Origin: CAZHMN01 sp964533705
GTDB lineage: Bacteria > Electryoneota > B3-LCP
DNA: 38,079 nucleotides
Assembly (NCBI GenBank): GCA_964533705.1
Contig: CAZHMN010000020.1
Coordinates: forward strand, 1 to 38,079
Direction: 5' to 3'
The notes below the pieces were generated by a model. It was not told the origin of the DNA, ran no database searches, and was given only the letters and a program-made list of their open reading frames with translations. The position numbers were made by a program, and so were the translations under genes. Positions 16,361 through 25,372 of this stretch are shown here, one piece after another (positions within the stretch are counted from its first letter, which is position 1; each line of letters opens with the position of its first letter).

Positions 16361-17125
16361 CTAAGGAGTTCGCTGAACGCCGGTCATATCCTCCGGCAAT
16401 TCCACTCCATTGTAGTCTTCAGGAATTTCAAACAGGGATGGATCAATATCCCTTCTATATTCTATTTTGTACAAAGTGGTTGTCGTTACCGTGTTGCTGC
16501 CATGAGCTTCTGTTCGTACGGGATAGCCTTCGAATTTACTCAATCGGTCGAAGAGCCCCTCAACGGTCGGTGAATCCCCGAAAAGCTGCTTCAATTGTTC
16601 GCCGAACACCTGCACGGGAAAATCCACGTCGGTGCTGTACCAGATCACCACGTAGGGGGAATCGGGAGTGCGGTATTTCGGGTTGGTCATCACCTGGTAA
16701 CACGACCATCGTCCGATTTCCTTGGTTGTCTCAGTACGAATGTACAAATCATCCGGAAAGTAGATGCCTTTCCCGTCTTCCGCGGGGAGACCGAATCCAG
16801 CCAGAACTGACTCGGAATTCTTCTGCAGGAAATCAGACGAAACTTCAACATACGTTCTGGTGTGCGTATCCAAAAGGTAGATTCTCCCCAGATCGAAGCG
16901 GGCGATGGTGATTCCCTCCCATTGTTCGTCCTTGCGCATGCGGTCGCCGGCGTACCAGCTTTTGCGAGTGATGATCTTATCCGGGCTTCCCAACGGGTGG
17001 AAAATTCGTACTTCCTCTTCTGTATAATAGCCTTGTAATCCCTCGGCCTGAACCCACGAACAGGTCGCGGAGAGAACCACACCGATCAGAAAAAAACCTA
17101 TCCTCTTTTCTAAAGTCAGAGTCAT
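16361..17125 (-). CDS. exported DUF4412-like protein of unknown function
   Basis: The 254-residue protein starts with a basic N-terminus and hydrophobic core (RIGFFLIGVVLSATCSW) ending in VQA-EG, a good signal peptidase I site near residue 27. The mature part is beta-rich: repeated strands such as KSWYAGDRMRKDEQ, TIARFDLGRIYLLDTHTRTYVEV and YRRDIDPSLFEIPEDY resemble DUF4412 or LolA-like sheets. These often occur in periplasmic or outer-membrane proteins of the FCB group. No catalytic motif is visible. Its ATG overlaps the punA stop by 4 nt (ATGA), and ileS follows by 11 bp, so it is translated within a housekeeping operon. Family link is tentative and the function unknown. Confidence 0.7.
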   Translation of the reverse strand: MTLTLEKRIGFFLIGVVLSATCSWVQAEGLQGYYTEEEVRIFHPLGSPDKIITRKSWYAGDRMRKDEQWEGITIARFDLGRIYLLDTHTRTYVEVSSDFLQKNSESVLAGFGLPAEDGKGIYFPDDLYIRTETTKEIGRWSCYQVMTNPKYRTPDSPYVVIWYSTDVDFPVQVFGEQLKQLFGDSPTVEGLFDRLSKFEGYPVRTEAHGSNTVTTTTLYKIEYRRDIDPSLFEIPEDYNGVELPEDMTGVQRTP

Positions 17126-17943
17126 AGCCTTTCGATGACCGTCTTCATGATATACGTCAGCTTGGGCTCCGCTTTGCCGGCCGTTTCGATGATCTCTTCA
17201 ATCTTGGCCGGCTTCAGCGCATCCGGGAAGCATTCGTCGGTGACTACCGAAATCCCTAAAACCCTTAAACCCGCATGGTTGGCCGCGATGACTTCCGGAA
17301 TGGTGGACATGCCTACCACGTCGGCGCCGATGGCGCGCAGAAAACGGTATTCCGCTCGGGTTTCGAGGTTCGGCCCGGCCACGGCAACGTAAACGCCGCG
17401 TTGCACCTTGATGCCCTTTTCAAGCGCCACCGCTTCGGCCAGCTCGATCAATTCACGGGAATATGGTTCGGACATGTCCGGGAAACGCGGCCCCAGATCG
17501 TCATCATTTTCGCCGATCAGGGGATTGTCGCCCAGCAGGTTGATATGGTCTTCCATGATCATGACGTCACCCGCCCGATAGAGGGGATTCATGCCCCCGC
17601 CGGCGTTGGAGATCAGCAGAGTCTTAACTCCCAGGGCCTTCATGACGCGCACCGGATAGGTGATCTGCTTCATGGTGTACCCTTCGTAAAAGTGGAAACG
17701 CCCCTGCATGGCGACGACGGATTTGCCGCTGAGCTTTCCGAAGATCAGCTTCCCGGCGTGAAATTCCACCGTGGAAACGGCAAAGTGCGGAATCTCCTTA
17801 TAATCCAGCTCTTTCTCGACGGTTATTTCCTTTGCAAGCCCCCCCAGTCCGGTCCCCAGAATAATGCCGATCTCTGGATTTGCACTGGTATGCTTCTTAA
17901 TGTAAGGCAGTGTTTCAGCCAACTGTTGGTGGATGGTCTTCAT
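17122..17943 (-). CDS. punA: purine nucleoside phosphorylase (PNP-I / PunA type)
   Basis: The enzyme splits purine nucleosides with phosphate to free base and (deoxy)ribose 1-phosphate, a salvage step. The 273 residues show IILGTGLGGLA (phosphate-binding loop, about 25-35), MQGRFHFYEGY (about 79-89), ISNAGGGMNP (about 112-121) and GPNLETRAEYR with the Met-Ser motif VVGMSTIPEV. These fit the trimeric guanosine/inosine class. The ATG at 17943 has AAGGA on the minus strand 5 nt away, supporting a real 29-bp overlap with divIVA. The next gene overlaps its stop by 4 nt. An unusual passenger in an ileS-lspA operon. Confidence 0.94.
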   Translation of the reverse strand: MKTIHQQLAETLPYIKKHTSANPEIGIILGTGLGGLAKEITVEKELDYKEIPHFAVSTVEFHAGKLIFGKLSGKSVVAMQGRFHFYEGYTMKQITYPVRVMKALGVKTLLISNAGGGMNPLYRAGDVMIMEDHINLLGDNPLIGENDDDLGPRFPDMSEPYSRELIELAEAVALEKGIKVQRGVYVAVAGPNLETRAEYRFLRAIGADVVGMSTIPEVIAANHAGLRVLGISVVTDECFPDALKPAKIEEIIETAGKAEPKLTYIMKTVIERL

Positions 17944-18427
17944 GGGTTTCCTTGGGTTTTTCCTCCGGGGATTCGAAGTCGTTTCCCTCCAAGATTTCTA
18001 TTAATTCCGTCTGGCTTTGCAATAAATACTTCAGCTTCTTGATGAAGGCGTCGCGCCGCGCCCGGAGCATCAGCGTTTCGGATTTCAACCGCTCCACTTC
18101 GCTGTGAGCTTCCGAGACGATCCGGTTGGCTTCTACTTCGGCCTCACGCACCGTAATCTCAGCCTCCCGCCGCGAGTCGTCGCGCGCCCGCCGCGAAGAT
18201 TCCTCCGCCTTCATCAGCGTTTCCTGCAGGGTCTTCTCCATCATCTGGAAGTCAACCAGCCGAGTTTCCAAATGCACCACTTTCTCGGAAAATTCATTGG
18301 CCTGTTTTTGCAGGAGATCAACCTGGTCTGCTACCGTTTCCAGGAACGCTCGAACTTCCTCAATATTGTAGCCGCGCATGGATTTATTGAATTCCTGCTT
18401 GCGGATTTCCAGGGGAGTTAATTTCAT
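17915..18427 (-). CDS. divIVA: DivIVA domain-containing protein
   Basis: DivIVA-family proteins bind negatively curved membrane and organise poles or division sites; Gram-negative members are less studied. The 170-residue sequence begins with the diagnostic region LTPLEIRKQEFNKSMRGYNI and VRAFLETVADQV (about 3-37), followed by a long coiled coil (about 38-150) rich in Glu and Arg, and an acidic Pro-containing tail. The ATG at 18427 has AAGGAG 6 nt upstream on the minus strand. It sits between yggT and punA; the yggS-yggT-divIVA order is a common arrangement linked to cell division and growth. Its tail overlaps punA by 29 bp. Confidence 0.9.
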   Translation of the reverse strand: MKLTPLEIRKQEFNKSMRGYNIEEVRAFLETVADQVDLLQKQANEFSEKVVHLETRLVDFQMMEKTLQETLMKAEESSRRARDDSRREAEITVREAEVEANRIVSEAHSEVERLKSETLMLRARRDAFIKKLKYLLQSQTELIEILEGNDFESPEEKPKETHEDHPPTVG

Positions 18428-18449
18428 AGAGGTCTCCTTCAGATGGACG

Positions 18450-18749
18450 TTACCGCAGCAAATGATAACCCAGATCCGCCAGGCTGGGGACGATAAAACT
18501 GTCCAGGAACCAGAGCGCCAATATGGCGATCAGCGGGCTGATGTCAACCATACCGAGGCTGGGTACATAGCGGCGGATCCAGTTTAGAATCGGATCAGTA
18601 ACCTGGTAGATGAAGGCCACCAGCGGCTGACGTGGATCCGGCTGGAACCAGGACAACACAGCTCTGATGATGAACAGAATAATGCCCGCCTGGAAGACGA
18701 CGTGCAGCAGAGTGGATAGTGTTTTGAAAAGGTGGCCTAAAATGAACAT
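18450..18749 (-). CDS. yggT: YggT family integral membrane protein
   Basis: YggT proteins are small inner-membrane proteins of uncertain role, linked in some bacteria to osmotic tolerance and envelope organisation. The 99-residue product has two hydrophobic blocks: residues about 10-33 (LLHVVFQAGIILFIIRAVLSW) and about 70-90. The conserved element SWFQPDPRQP, then VTDPILNWIRRYVPSLG, is the family signature. The ATG at 18749 has AGGAG 6 nt away; a TTG two codons upstream abuts that site and is rejected. It follows yggS by 11 bp and precedes divIVA by 22 bp. Confidence 0.9.
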   Translation of the reverse strand: MFILGHLFKTLSTLLHVVFQAGIILFIIRAVLSWFQPDPRQPLVAFIYQVTDPILNWIRRYVPSLGMVDISPLIAILALWFLDSFIVPSLADLGYHLLR

Positions 18750-18760
18750 GTCCAACTCCT

Positions 18761-19453
18761 CTATCTTCGAGCTCCGAAAATCGCCGTACCCACCCGGATC
18801 ATCGTGGCGCCTTCCTCAATGGCCTCTTCGAAGTCCTGTGTCATGCCCATGGACAAATCGGGCAGCCGTTCTTCACCGCCGCAGTCGTCGCGCAGTTTGC
18901 GCAGCGTCTGAAAAGACTGCCGCGCCCCCACCGATCCCCCGTAAAGCGGCCCAACGGTCATCAGCCCTTCCAGCTTCAAATTCGGACAGGTCTCGACGAA
19001 ATTGATCAAATTTTCCGCCTCTTCAGGCTGAATGCCGAATTTTGAAGCTTCCCCCGACGTGTTGACCTCGATCAAAACGCGCTGTATCTTGCTGATTTCC
19101 CCAGCCCGCTTATTGATTTCTAACGCCAGCCGTTCCGAGTCCAGCGAATGGATCAGATCGAACAACCGAACCGCCTCTTTGGCCTTGTTTCTCTGCAGGT
19201 GCCCCACTAAGTGAAACTCGCATCCGCGGCTGGTCATCTGGTGCGCTATAATCGGCCACTTCGACCGGGCTTCCTGAACCCGGTTTTCGCCCAGGGCTCT
19301 GATTCCCGCTCCAATGGCTTCCAGCATTTGTTCGGTACCCACAGTTTTGCTGATGGCGACCAGCTTGATTTCTTCAGGTCGTCGGCCGGATCTCCTGGAT
19401 GCTTCGGCGATTCGACTCAAGACTGTGTTGATATTTTCGACGATTGCCACCAA
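18761..19453 (-). CDS. yggS: YggS/PLPBP family pyridoxal phosphate homeostasis protein
   Basis: This single-domain PLP-binding barrel protein buffers pyridoxal phosphate and affects amino-acid metabolism; it has no known catalytic activity. The 230 residues show LVAISKTVG with the PLP lysine K36, GENRVQEA (about 55-62), HLVGHLQRNKAK (about 81-92), VNTSGEASKFG and the C-terminal SMGMTQDFEEAIEEGATMIR with VGTAIFGAR. The start appears to be TTG at 19453, 8 nt after GAGGGG; a GTG in the next codon is an alternative. It heads the operon, about 40 bp after the promoter at 19495-19523. Confidence 0.94.
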   Translation of the reverse strand: MVAIVENINTVLSRIAEASRRSGRRPEEIKLVAISKTVGTEQMLEAIGAGIRALGENRVQEARSKWPIIAHQMTSRGCEFHLVGHLQRNKAKEAVRLFDLIHSLDSERLALEINKRAGEISKIQRVLIEVNTSGEASKFGIQPEEAENLINFVETCPNLKLEGLMTVGPLYGGSVGARQSFQTLRKLRDDCGGEERLPDLSMGMTQDFEEAIEEGATMIRVGTAIFGARR

Positions 19454-19494
19454 AAACGTGTCCCCTCAGTACCGTTTCAATTCAAAGAACTCTA

Positions 19495-19523
19495 AATATA
19501 ACAATATTACACCACCAAATCAA
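19495..19523 (-). promoter_or_regulatory. sigma70-like promoter for the yggS-to-rluD operon
   Basis: On the minus strand TTGATT (19518-19523) and TATATT (19495-19500) are separated by 17 bp, about 40 nt upstream of the yggS start. A second TTGATT at 19522-19527 overlaps the first. The surrounding gap 19454-19602 is AT-rich and otherwise empty. Confidence 0.65.
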
Positions 19524-19598
19524 TCAAAAAAATGCAATTTACTGAATATTCTCACGATAATCAGCCTTAAGATTTCCAAAATTTATGATCCGCAATGT

Positions 19599-19626
19599 AA
19601 AAAAGGCACCGGTTTTTCGGTGCCTT
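19599..19626 (-). terminator. rho-independent terminator after the C25 peptidase gene
   Basis: A perfect 9-bp inverted repeat (19603-19611 and 19618-19626, AAGGCACCG / CGGTGCCTT) with a 6-nt loop is followed on the minus strand by a T-tract (A run at 19599-19604). It lies 27 bp past the stop at 19654 and is the best terminator in the window. Confidence 0.9.
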
Positions 19627-19653
19627 CTTACTTTCAGTTTCCCTTTTCTGCCG

Positions 19654-22600
19654 TTATTTGAGTAATAATACCTTCTGCAGACCCGTATATGAACCTATCG
19701 TCATTTCAACGATGTATAATCCGCTGGCAAATCCACCTGCCTCCCAGGTAACTTCGTGCGTTCCGGCGTTCGCATAAGCGCTGAAGATCGTCGCCACGCT
19801 GCGACCCATCAGGTCATAAACCCGCAAGTTCACGAGCCCGGGAGAGGCGACGTCGAAGCGGAGATTGATGACAGGATTGAACGGATTGGGATAAGCCGCA
19901 CGCAGGGCAGTCTCCGTGGGGAGGGAGAGACTGTTAACCGGTTCTACACCGACGTAGTCCACGGTTACGGGTTCGCAGAGCGGGCCTTCAACGCCGTCGA
20001 AGATGCCCGAGACCTGGTAGTAATAGGCCCCGGAAGGCAGATTCCCCAAATTATCCACGTAGGACAGCGCCTCAGTCGAATCAATCCAGGCACCGTCCCG
20101 GTAAATGCGGTAACGTTCCAGAGATTGCGGTTGGCGGGTTCCCGCTGCGCCTTTACCGTCGAGGCCTCCCGGATCCGGTGTGTTCCAGGTGAGCGTAACT
20201 TCCGCCCCCAACAGCGAAGCGTTCAGGTTGCTGGGAGGATTTAAATTGGATACTTTTATCAGCTCCAGGTCATCAATGAACCAACCGATTGAATTGGTGG
20301 ACCCATCCGACAGGAATCTGAAGCGGAACTGCACCGTGCCTTCGCCTTCAATGCTGAATACGGCGTATTCCCAGATGATTTGGCCGGAGTAACACGGCGT
20401 ATTCACCGGGACGGGCAGGGGATAGCCGGAGTAGCTGAACAAGTTGGGGTAACCGCTCTCCGGGGTGATCTGTTCGAAGGCCCCTCCGTTCAGCGACATC
20501 TCGACGATGCCGCCGTCGTAAGCATAACCGGGCGATCCTGAAGCCAACTGTGCGCTCATCCAGTGGTAAAAGCGCAATTCGTGCTGGCCGTAAACCGGGT
20601 AGACCGGCGTTATCAGCCCGGCGTCCAAAAGTTCGCCGTACTGGCCGTTATCTCCGCAGTACCAAGCAGATGACCCCCCTTGTGTATGATTGAGGATTTG
20701 AGCCCAGTTCCACTGATCGAACCAGCCCGAGGTGATGCTCTGGTGAGTCCAGTCGCCCGCGCCCGACTCCATGTCATCGAAGATGCCGCCCACCGGCACT
20801 TCAATCAAAAAATTATCCTGGTAATTGCGCGTGTCCGTGGCGGCAATGTACAGTACCAGAGTGCTGGGATCGGCAATGGTAGCATCCAGCGCAAACTCCA
20901 GGGCATCGGCCGTGCCGGCGGCGCTGGATTGCAATGCCGGAAGCGAGCTTGAAGGGATTGTCACCGTGGCTGCAGGATTGTCGCTGCTGAGCCAGATAGA
21001 AAGGTCGGTTGTGCCCCCACTGCCCGTATTGCAGATTTCAATCTCCAGGGTGGCGGATTCGCCCGGCATTAGATGGCCGTCGTTACCGTCGTTGATGCTG
21101 TAGGATAGCAGAACCAATTCCGGCGCGAACGCCGTGATCGCATAATCGCTTGTCCAGGTATAGCCCTGGTCATCTTCGACGGTCACCAGGAATTGCAGTT
21201 CCTGCCCATCCTGGACGTTCGGGAGCAGGGTAACCTCAAAAGCGTTCGAAACTTGTGTGCTCTCGCCGATCCCCAGATTGCCGAGGGGGGTGCTACCCTG
21301 GGTAATATCAACACAACAATCACTGCAGGTCAGTGTTGCGGTCAAGCCGGTGGCCGGATCTACTCCTACGTTTTGGAAAACGGCGCTGATGTAGAGCGTT
21401 TCCCCGAGATCCGCATTGCCGTCGCCGTTGCCGCCGATGCTGTCGTCGAAATTGGGATCAGTCATGATCACGTAGGGCCCTTCGGCGGTTACGGCTTCGA
21501 TAGCGCCCGTGTAGGGGAGATAGTCGTGACCGGTGATGGAAAGAGTCAACGTTCCGGGAACGTTGATGGGATCGGAAGTGAAAACGTTCCCGATGCCCGA
21601 GGCGTTGCTCAGGCCGGTGCCGATCACTTCACCATCGCGCACCAGGGCGATATAGGCATCGGGTTCACCGACGTCAACCTGGATTTGCGTGGTTCCCAGG
21701 AGCACGGTGTCGGGATAGCTGGGAGTTAGTGTCAGAGGAGTACCGGTCCAGACATCAACGGCGGGATCCCCTAATAGGTTAACCTGATAGTAACACCACA
21801 AGGTCGCGCCGCCGATGAAGGGCACGTTATCGTGTTTCGAGTCGGCATTGATCCAGCCGATTGTGCGGTAATTATCCTCTGCAAACAGAGCGTCAAAAAA
21901 CTGCCGGTCGAAGTACTGGGAGGGGCCGTTGGTGTTGTTATAGCTGCCCCAGCCGTAGCGAGAATTAGCCAGAAAGGCCACCGCTCCGTGCTGGATGATC
22001 GTGAAATTTTCGGCGATGGCATCGGAGGTGTAGGATCCACTGGGCGTGCGATTGTCAAATGCTCCGGCGTAACAACCTTGCGAGTAGAGGATGTAGAAAT
22101 TGTGGTTGATGCCATTGTTGGTCATGTTATTGTCATTGACCTGGCCAGCGTAAAACTTCATGACATAGGTGTTATTGGCGTGTCCCATGTGATTGACTAA
22201 GTGTGGCCCGCTGTTCAGCAGAGGAAGCAGATCCGACATGGCCGACCAGGTGCCGTACATGTCGTAAAGGGTGCCTACGCTGAAATTGCCGGGGAATCCC
22301 GCCGTGGTATAGCCCCAATTGGTGCTGCCCAACCGAATTTCATCCTTGATTTCACCGCCCCAGACCAGCCAGCCCAGGTCTTCACCGGCCATCAGCCCAT
22401 TCTCCAGATCAGCGACGACGGGGGCGTTCTCATATTGGATGGTTTTATTGATTAGATTCTGCGCTTCTGATTCGCTGTCCGCCGGAATGCGACCGATGGC
22501 TACTTCGGAATAAAAATCCACCTCACTGGGTTCGCCCCAGCGGTTATCCCCGTCGTCGTTCCAGTTTCCGTCCAGATTGGAGAAATATAGATCCGCGGGG

Positions 22601-23532
22601 ATGTCCTCGTCAATTTCGTCGCCGACCATGGCGTATAATCCTCGATCAGGCACGTATTCCGTATCGCCCCCCAAGAGGACGTACTCGAGACCCTGGTTCT
22701 GGTAGTAATCAATCACACAGTTGCGGATCTGGTCAGCCAGGTCTATGCCGGAGTACTGGACAGCGATATCTTCCACGAGGATGATTTCGGCCTGAAGGCC
22801 GCGGTTGGTGCGGTGTTCGGCCAGCGACTGGAAGATCGGCTCAAACTCTGCGGCAGTCACGATCAAATAGCGGACGTTGGCCTGATCCACGCCGTCCGGT
22901 GAACCGTAAGCGGATAAGGCCTCGGGATTCTCGACGCTCTGTGAGACGCGTTCGATGACACCCGGAGTCTGCTTTAACATCAAGTTGAGAGCTTCTTGCG
23001 CTCTCGAAGTTGGTTTCGTTTCCACGACGAGTTCGTATGAAACGAGAACTTCCAACTGGCCGGAAGCCGGTCTATAGCGGGCGGTCGAGACAGTTATTGA
23101 TCCAACGCCGTGCCCGTTCATGAAGTCGGTGCGGAAGGCTTCCACAGGCGAAGCAGGATAGATTTCATCCGAAGTATAGACCGAAGGATCGGGCTCCGTG
23201 AAGGGTTGTTCTCCGGTTTTGCAATAGGGCACCGGTTTTTGGGCCGGCCACAGGTGGATCTGGCCCATCATCGGTAGCCAGGCTTCACTCTCGATTTTCA
23301 CCGAATAAATCTCTTCACCCGGCGGCAGGAGTAATTGATGACCCACGTGGGGCAGTTCCGGGCTGCCCGGAGGAGCATAAAGTGGACCGGGCGCGGAGGT
23401 GAAATGGTGATAACCCTGTAAAAAGCTCAGTTCAGGTTGAGTCAGATTCGAGCTGACGGATAATTCTCCAGCCTGAACAGAGAAAACCAGCATCAGCATC
23501 GAGATCAGGACGGTTGCAGTGAAGCGGGACAT
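19654..23532 (-). CDS. secreted gingipain-like C25 cysteine peptidase with T9SS-type C-terminal domain
   Basis: The 1292-residue protein has a signal peptide (about 1-21, ending VQA) and a gingipain-type propeptide region (about 30-200). The C25 catalytic domain spans about 218-600. It starts VRYLIVTAAEFEPIF; the likely catalytic pair is H451 in NHMGHANN and C487 in LYSQGCYAG. Two CARDB-like beta domains, a MAM/immune-inhibitor-like lectin fold (about 940-1130, DDMESGAGDW to GWFIDDLEL) and an FnIII-like domain follow. The end (about 1210-1292) carries YPNPFNP, GRSVATI, GTHEVTWE, SGLYIVEM and a final KVLLLK, the pattern of type A sorting signals for type IX secretion in the FCB group. The ATG has AAGGAAG 6 nt upstream. 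It is monocistronic, with a terminator behind it. Substrate unknown. Confidence 0.9.
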   Translation of the reverse strand: MSRFTATVLISMLMLVFSVQAGELSVSSNLTQPELSFLQGYHHFTSAPGPLYAPPGSPELPHVGHQLLLPPGEEIYSVKIESEAWLPMMGQIHLWPAQKPVPYCKTGEQPFTEPDPSVYTSDEIYPASPVEAFRTDFMNGHGVGSITVSTARYRPASGQLEVLVSYELVVETKPTSRAQEALNLMLKQTPGVIERVSQSVENPEALSAYGSPDGVDQANVRYLIVTAAEFEPIFQSLAEHRTNRGLQAEIILVEDIAVQYSGIDLADQIRNCVIDYYQNQGLEYVLLGGDTEYVPDRGLYAMVGDEIDEDIPADLYFSNLDGNWNDDGDNRWGEPSEVDFYSEVAIGRIPADSESEAQNLINKTIQYENAPVVADLENGLMAGEDLGWLVWGGEIKDEIRLGSTNWGYTTAGFPGNFSVGTLYDMYGTWSAMSDLLPLLNSGPHLVNHMGHANNTYVMKFYAGQVNDNNMTNNGINHNFYILYSQGCYAGAFDNRTPSGSYTSDAIAENFTIIQHGAVAFLANSRYGWGSYNNTNGPSQYFDRQFFDALFAEDNYRTIGWINADSKHDNVPFIGGATLWCYYQVNLLGDPAVDVWTGTPLTLTPSYPDTVLLGTTQIQVDVGEPDAYIALVRDGEVIGTGLSNASGIGNVFTSDPINVPGTLTLSITGHDYLPYTGAIEAVTAEGPYVIMTDPNFDDSIGGNGDGNADLGETLYISAVFQNVGVDPATGLTATLTCSDCCVDITQGSTPLGNLGIGESTQVSNAFEVTLLPNVQDGQELQFLVTVEDDQGYTWTSDYAITAFAPELVLLSYSINDGNDGHLMPGESATLEIEICNTGSGGTTDLSIWLSSDNPAATVTIPSSSLPALQSSAAGTADALEFALDATIADPSTLVLYIAATDTRNYQDNFLIEVPVGGIFDDMESGAGDWTHQSITSGWFDQWNWAQILNHTQGGSSAWYCGDNGQYGELLDAGLITPVYPVYGQHELRFYHWMSAQLASGSPGYAYDGGIVEMSLNGGAFEQITPESGYPNLFSYSGYPLPVPVNTPCYSGQIIWEYAVFSIEGEGTVQFRFRFLSDGSTNSIGWFIDDLELIKVSNLNPPSNLNASLLGAEVTLTWNTPDPGGLDGKGAAGTRQPQSLERYRIYRDGAWIDSTEALSYVDNLGNLPSGAYYYQVSGIFDGVEGPLCEPVTVDYVGVEPVNSLSLPTETALRAAYPNPFNPVINLRFDVASPGLVNLRVYDLMGRSVATIFSAYANAGTHEVTWEAGGFASGLYIVEMTIGSYTGLQKVLLLK

Positions 23533-23611
23533 GAGAATCTTCCTTTTTCATTATTCCATAATCTATATAATATCAGCAAACATTGGGCCGTTCGCCGTTA
23601 AGGTAAAATCG

Positions 23612-23634
23612 AGGGGAATCTTTGCAATTCCCCT
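23612..23634 (-). terminator. hairpin terminator after the Memo-AMMECR1 gene
   Basis: A perfect 8-bp inverted repeat (23612-23619 AGGGGAAT and 23627-23634 ATTCCCCT) has a 7-nt loop, 45 bp past the stop at 23680. It is followed on the minus strand by CGATTTT, a weak T-tract. Terminator activity is likely but weaker than at 19599. The gap 23533-23611 is AT-rich and must hold the C25 gene promoter; I found no convincing -35/-10 pair. Confidence 0.6.
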
Positions 23635-23679
23635 TCTTATATACGCCAATTTTGCACCCGGATTTGTAAAAAGTGGGTA

Positions 23680-25269
23680 TTATTTGATCTCCTCCTCGCT
23701 GAAGACCTCAGCCGAAAAGATTTGAATTTCGGTGTCTTCGTCTTTCCAGGCATCTTTGGGCAAACCGGCTTTTCTGCAGGTGTGCTCCAGAAATGTCTGG
23801 CGATCCCAGCCGTATTCGGTCGCAACCTGGGGGAGCAGTAACCCTTGATTGTAGCCTCTCCGCATAATGATGCCGTGAACGCCTACCTCGATTTCATTGA
23901 CGTCGGTAATGGTGCGGGGTACGCTTAACGCAGAGATCTCCAGTTCGAGGTCGGGCAGTTCTTGCGGCTTGACGGGAGGAAAGCGCGGATCCCGAAGGGC
24001 GGCCGCCTCAGCGACTTCACGCACGGTAAGATAGAGCGGTTTTACACCGATGATGTACCCGATGCACCCCCTGAGCTGGCCGTGGCTGTTGATGGTGACG
24101 AAAGCCCCTCGATCTTCCAAAAGATCCGGGGAAGTCACTTCAAATTCAGGAACGTCCTCGCCCCGAACCACATGCTCGATGGTGGTCCTGGCGATGTGCA
24201 TCAAGGTCCGCTTATCTTCTAAGGATAGCGGTTTTGCCTCCCCGCCGGAGACTTTTTTGCCGGTTTGTTCTCCGTTTTCTTTATAAAAAGCCGCCGCCAG
24301 ATATCCGACCACCTGGCGGCTGTCCCCCATGGGGGCATCCGCGGAAGTGGCGTAACGGAGGACTTTTGACTTCGTAGCGCCCAGTTTCTTGCACGCTTCC
24401 ATCACCGCGCAGATCGGGCCGCCGCCGCAGGCCTCAACGGTGTGGCTCTTGAGGTCGGCGAGCAATCCATCGTAATCGTAGGCTTCCACCCGTTCCTGGA
24501 TGCCTGCATCGAGGCGTCTGGCTACGTCATCGGGATGAAAGTGGGATAGATCGCTGGAAGCTACCAGCAGGACGCTTTTGCCTTTTACACTTTTAGCAAT
24601 AGCCTCCGCCAGTTGATGGACGATCTCCGGCGATTGATCCCCCATGACGATGGGAACCAATTTGAAATCGCCCAGGACGATCTGCAGAAAAGGCAATTGA
24701 ATCTCTAAGGAGTGCTCCTGCCGGCCTATATTCTCCTGTCGGTGCCCCCGGTCGCTGATCTTGACAGAAGTGCCGTTTTCTGCGATTGCCTTTGCCAGAT
24801 CAACGTCCACGGGGATTATGCCGAGAGGCGTCTGGTATCCGCCCCGTCCGTAGACGGCCGCGAAGGGAAACGCTTCGATATGACTCGGAGCGACGACCAC
24901 GATAGTTTCGTATCGCTTCCCCTCCAATTGCTTGTAGGCATAAGCTGCTACGGGGCCGGAATAGGCGTATCCGGCATGCGGGCTCACCAGGCCCATGATA
25001 TTCGCCAGCTTATAATTTTCAGCCTGTGCCAGGTACCCCTCCAGTTCTCGCCGTAATTCGGTGGGATTATCGCTGTACCAACTCCCCGCCACCGCGGGAC
25101 GGCGGACGTCTTCTGATGGAATGTTCGCTTCCATGTTGGGCTCCCGGTTTGATTTCGAGGTTTTCTCACTTCCGGAACGGCCTTCACAGGCGCATAGAGC
25201 CAATAGGAAAATCAATGTAAAAATCGTAGTGAGCCGCCCAAATTTCCTTTTATGAATGCTGGTTTCCAT
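23680..25269 (-). CDS. lipoprotein fusing Memo and AMMECR1 domains (AmmeMemoRadiSam B+A)
   Basis: The 529-residue protein starts with a lipoprotein-type signal (KRKFGRLTTIFTLIFLLAL) and a Cys at 26 or 28; C28 (LCAC) fits the lipobox best. A polar linker follows. The Memo domain spans about 54-328: RRPAVAGSWY, SPHAGYAYSG (H98), VAPSHIEAF (H130) and GGGPICAVME (C287), matching the metal ligands known in MEMO1. The AMMECR1 domain spans about 348-525 with the hallmark LRGCIGYI (399-406) and AALRDPRFPPV. In other genomes these are separate cytosolic proteins beside a radical SAM enzyme; here that enzyme is the gene just upstream, 103 bp away. Family functions are unsettled. The signal peptide is the odd feature. 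Confidence 0.93.
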   Translation of the reverse strand: METSIHKRKFGRLTTIFTLIFLLALCACEGRSGSEKTSKSNREPNMEANIPSEDVRRPAVAGSWYSDNPTELRRELEGYLAQAENYKLANIMGLVSPHAGYAYSGPVAAYAYKQLEGKRYETIVVVAPSHIEAFPFAAVYGRGGYQTPLGIIPVDVDLAKAIAENGTSVKISDRGHRQENIGRQEHSLEIQLPFLQIVLGDFKLVPIVMGDQSPEIVHQLAEAIAKSVKGKSVLLVASSDLSHFHPDDVARRLDAGIQERVEAYDYDGLLADLKSHTVEACGGGPICAVMEACKKLGATKSKVLRYATSADAPMGDSRQVVGYLAAAFYKENGEQTGKKVSGGEAKPLSLEDKRTLMHIARTTIEHVVRGEDVPEFEVTSPDLLEDRGAFVTINSHGQLRGCIGYIIGVKPLYLTVREVAEAAALRDPRFPPVKPQELPDLELEISALSVPRTITDVNEIEVGVHGIIMRRGYNQGLLLPQVATEYGWDRQTFLEHTCRKAGLPKDAWKDEDTEIQIFSAEVFSEEEIK

Positions 25270-25372
25270 GGATCACCCCAAAGCAAATTATAACTGAATC
25301 CCTCAAAATACAAGTACTCCTACATGAATTTGAGAACAGCTTTTTGCCTGCAACGCCAAAATTCAGGGATCT

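Noticed and set aside
17275..18042. 255-residue plus-strand open frame
   Set aside because: Antisense to purine nucleoside phosphorylase and divIVA, both certain; His-rich shadow composition.
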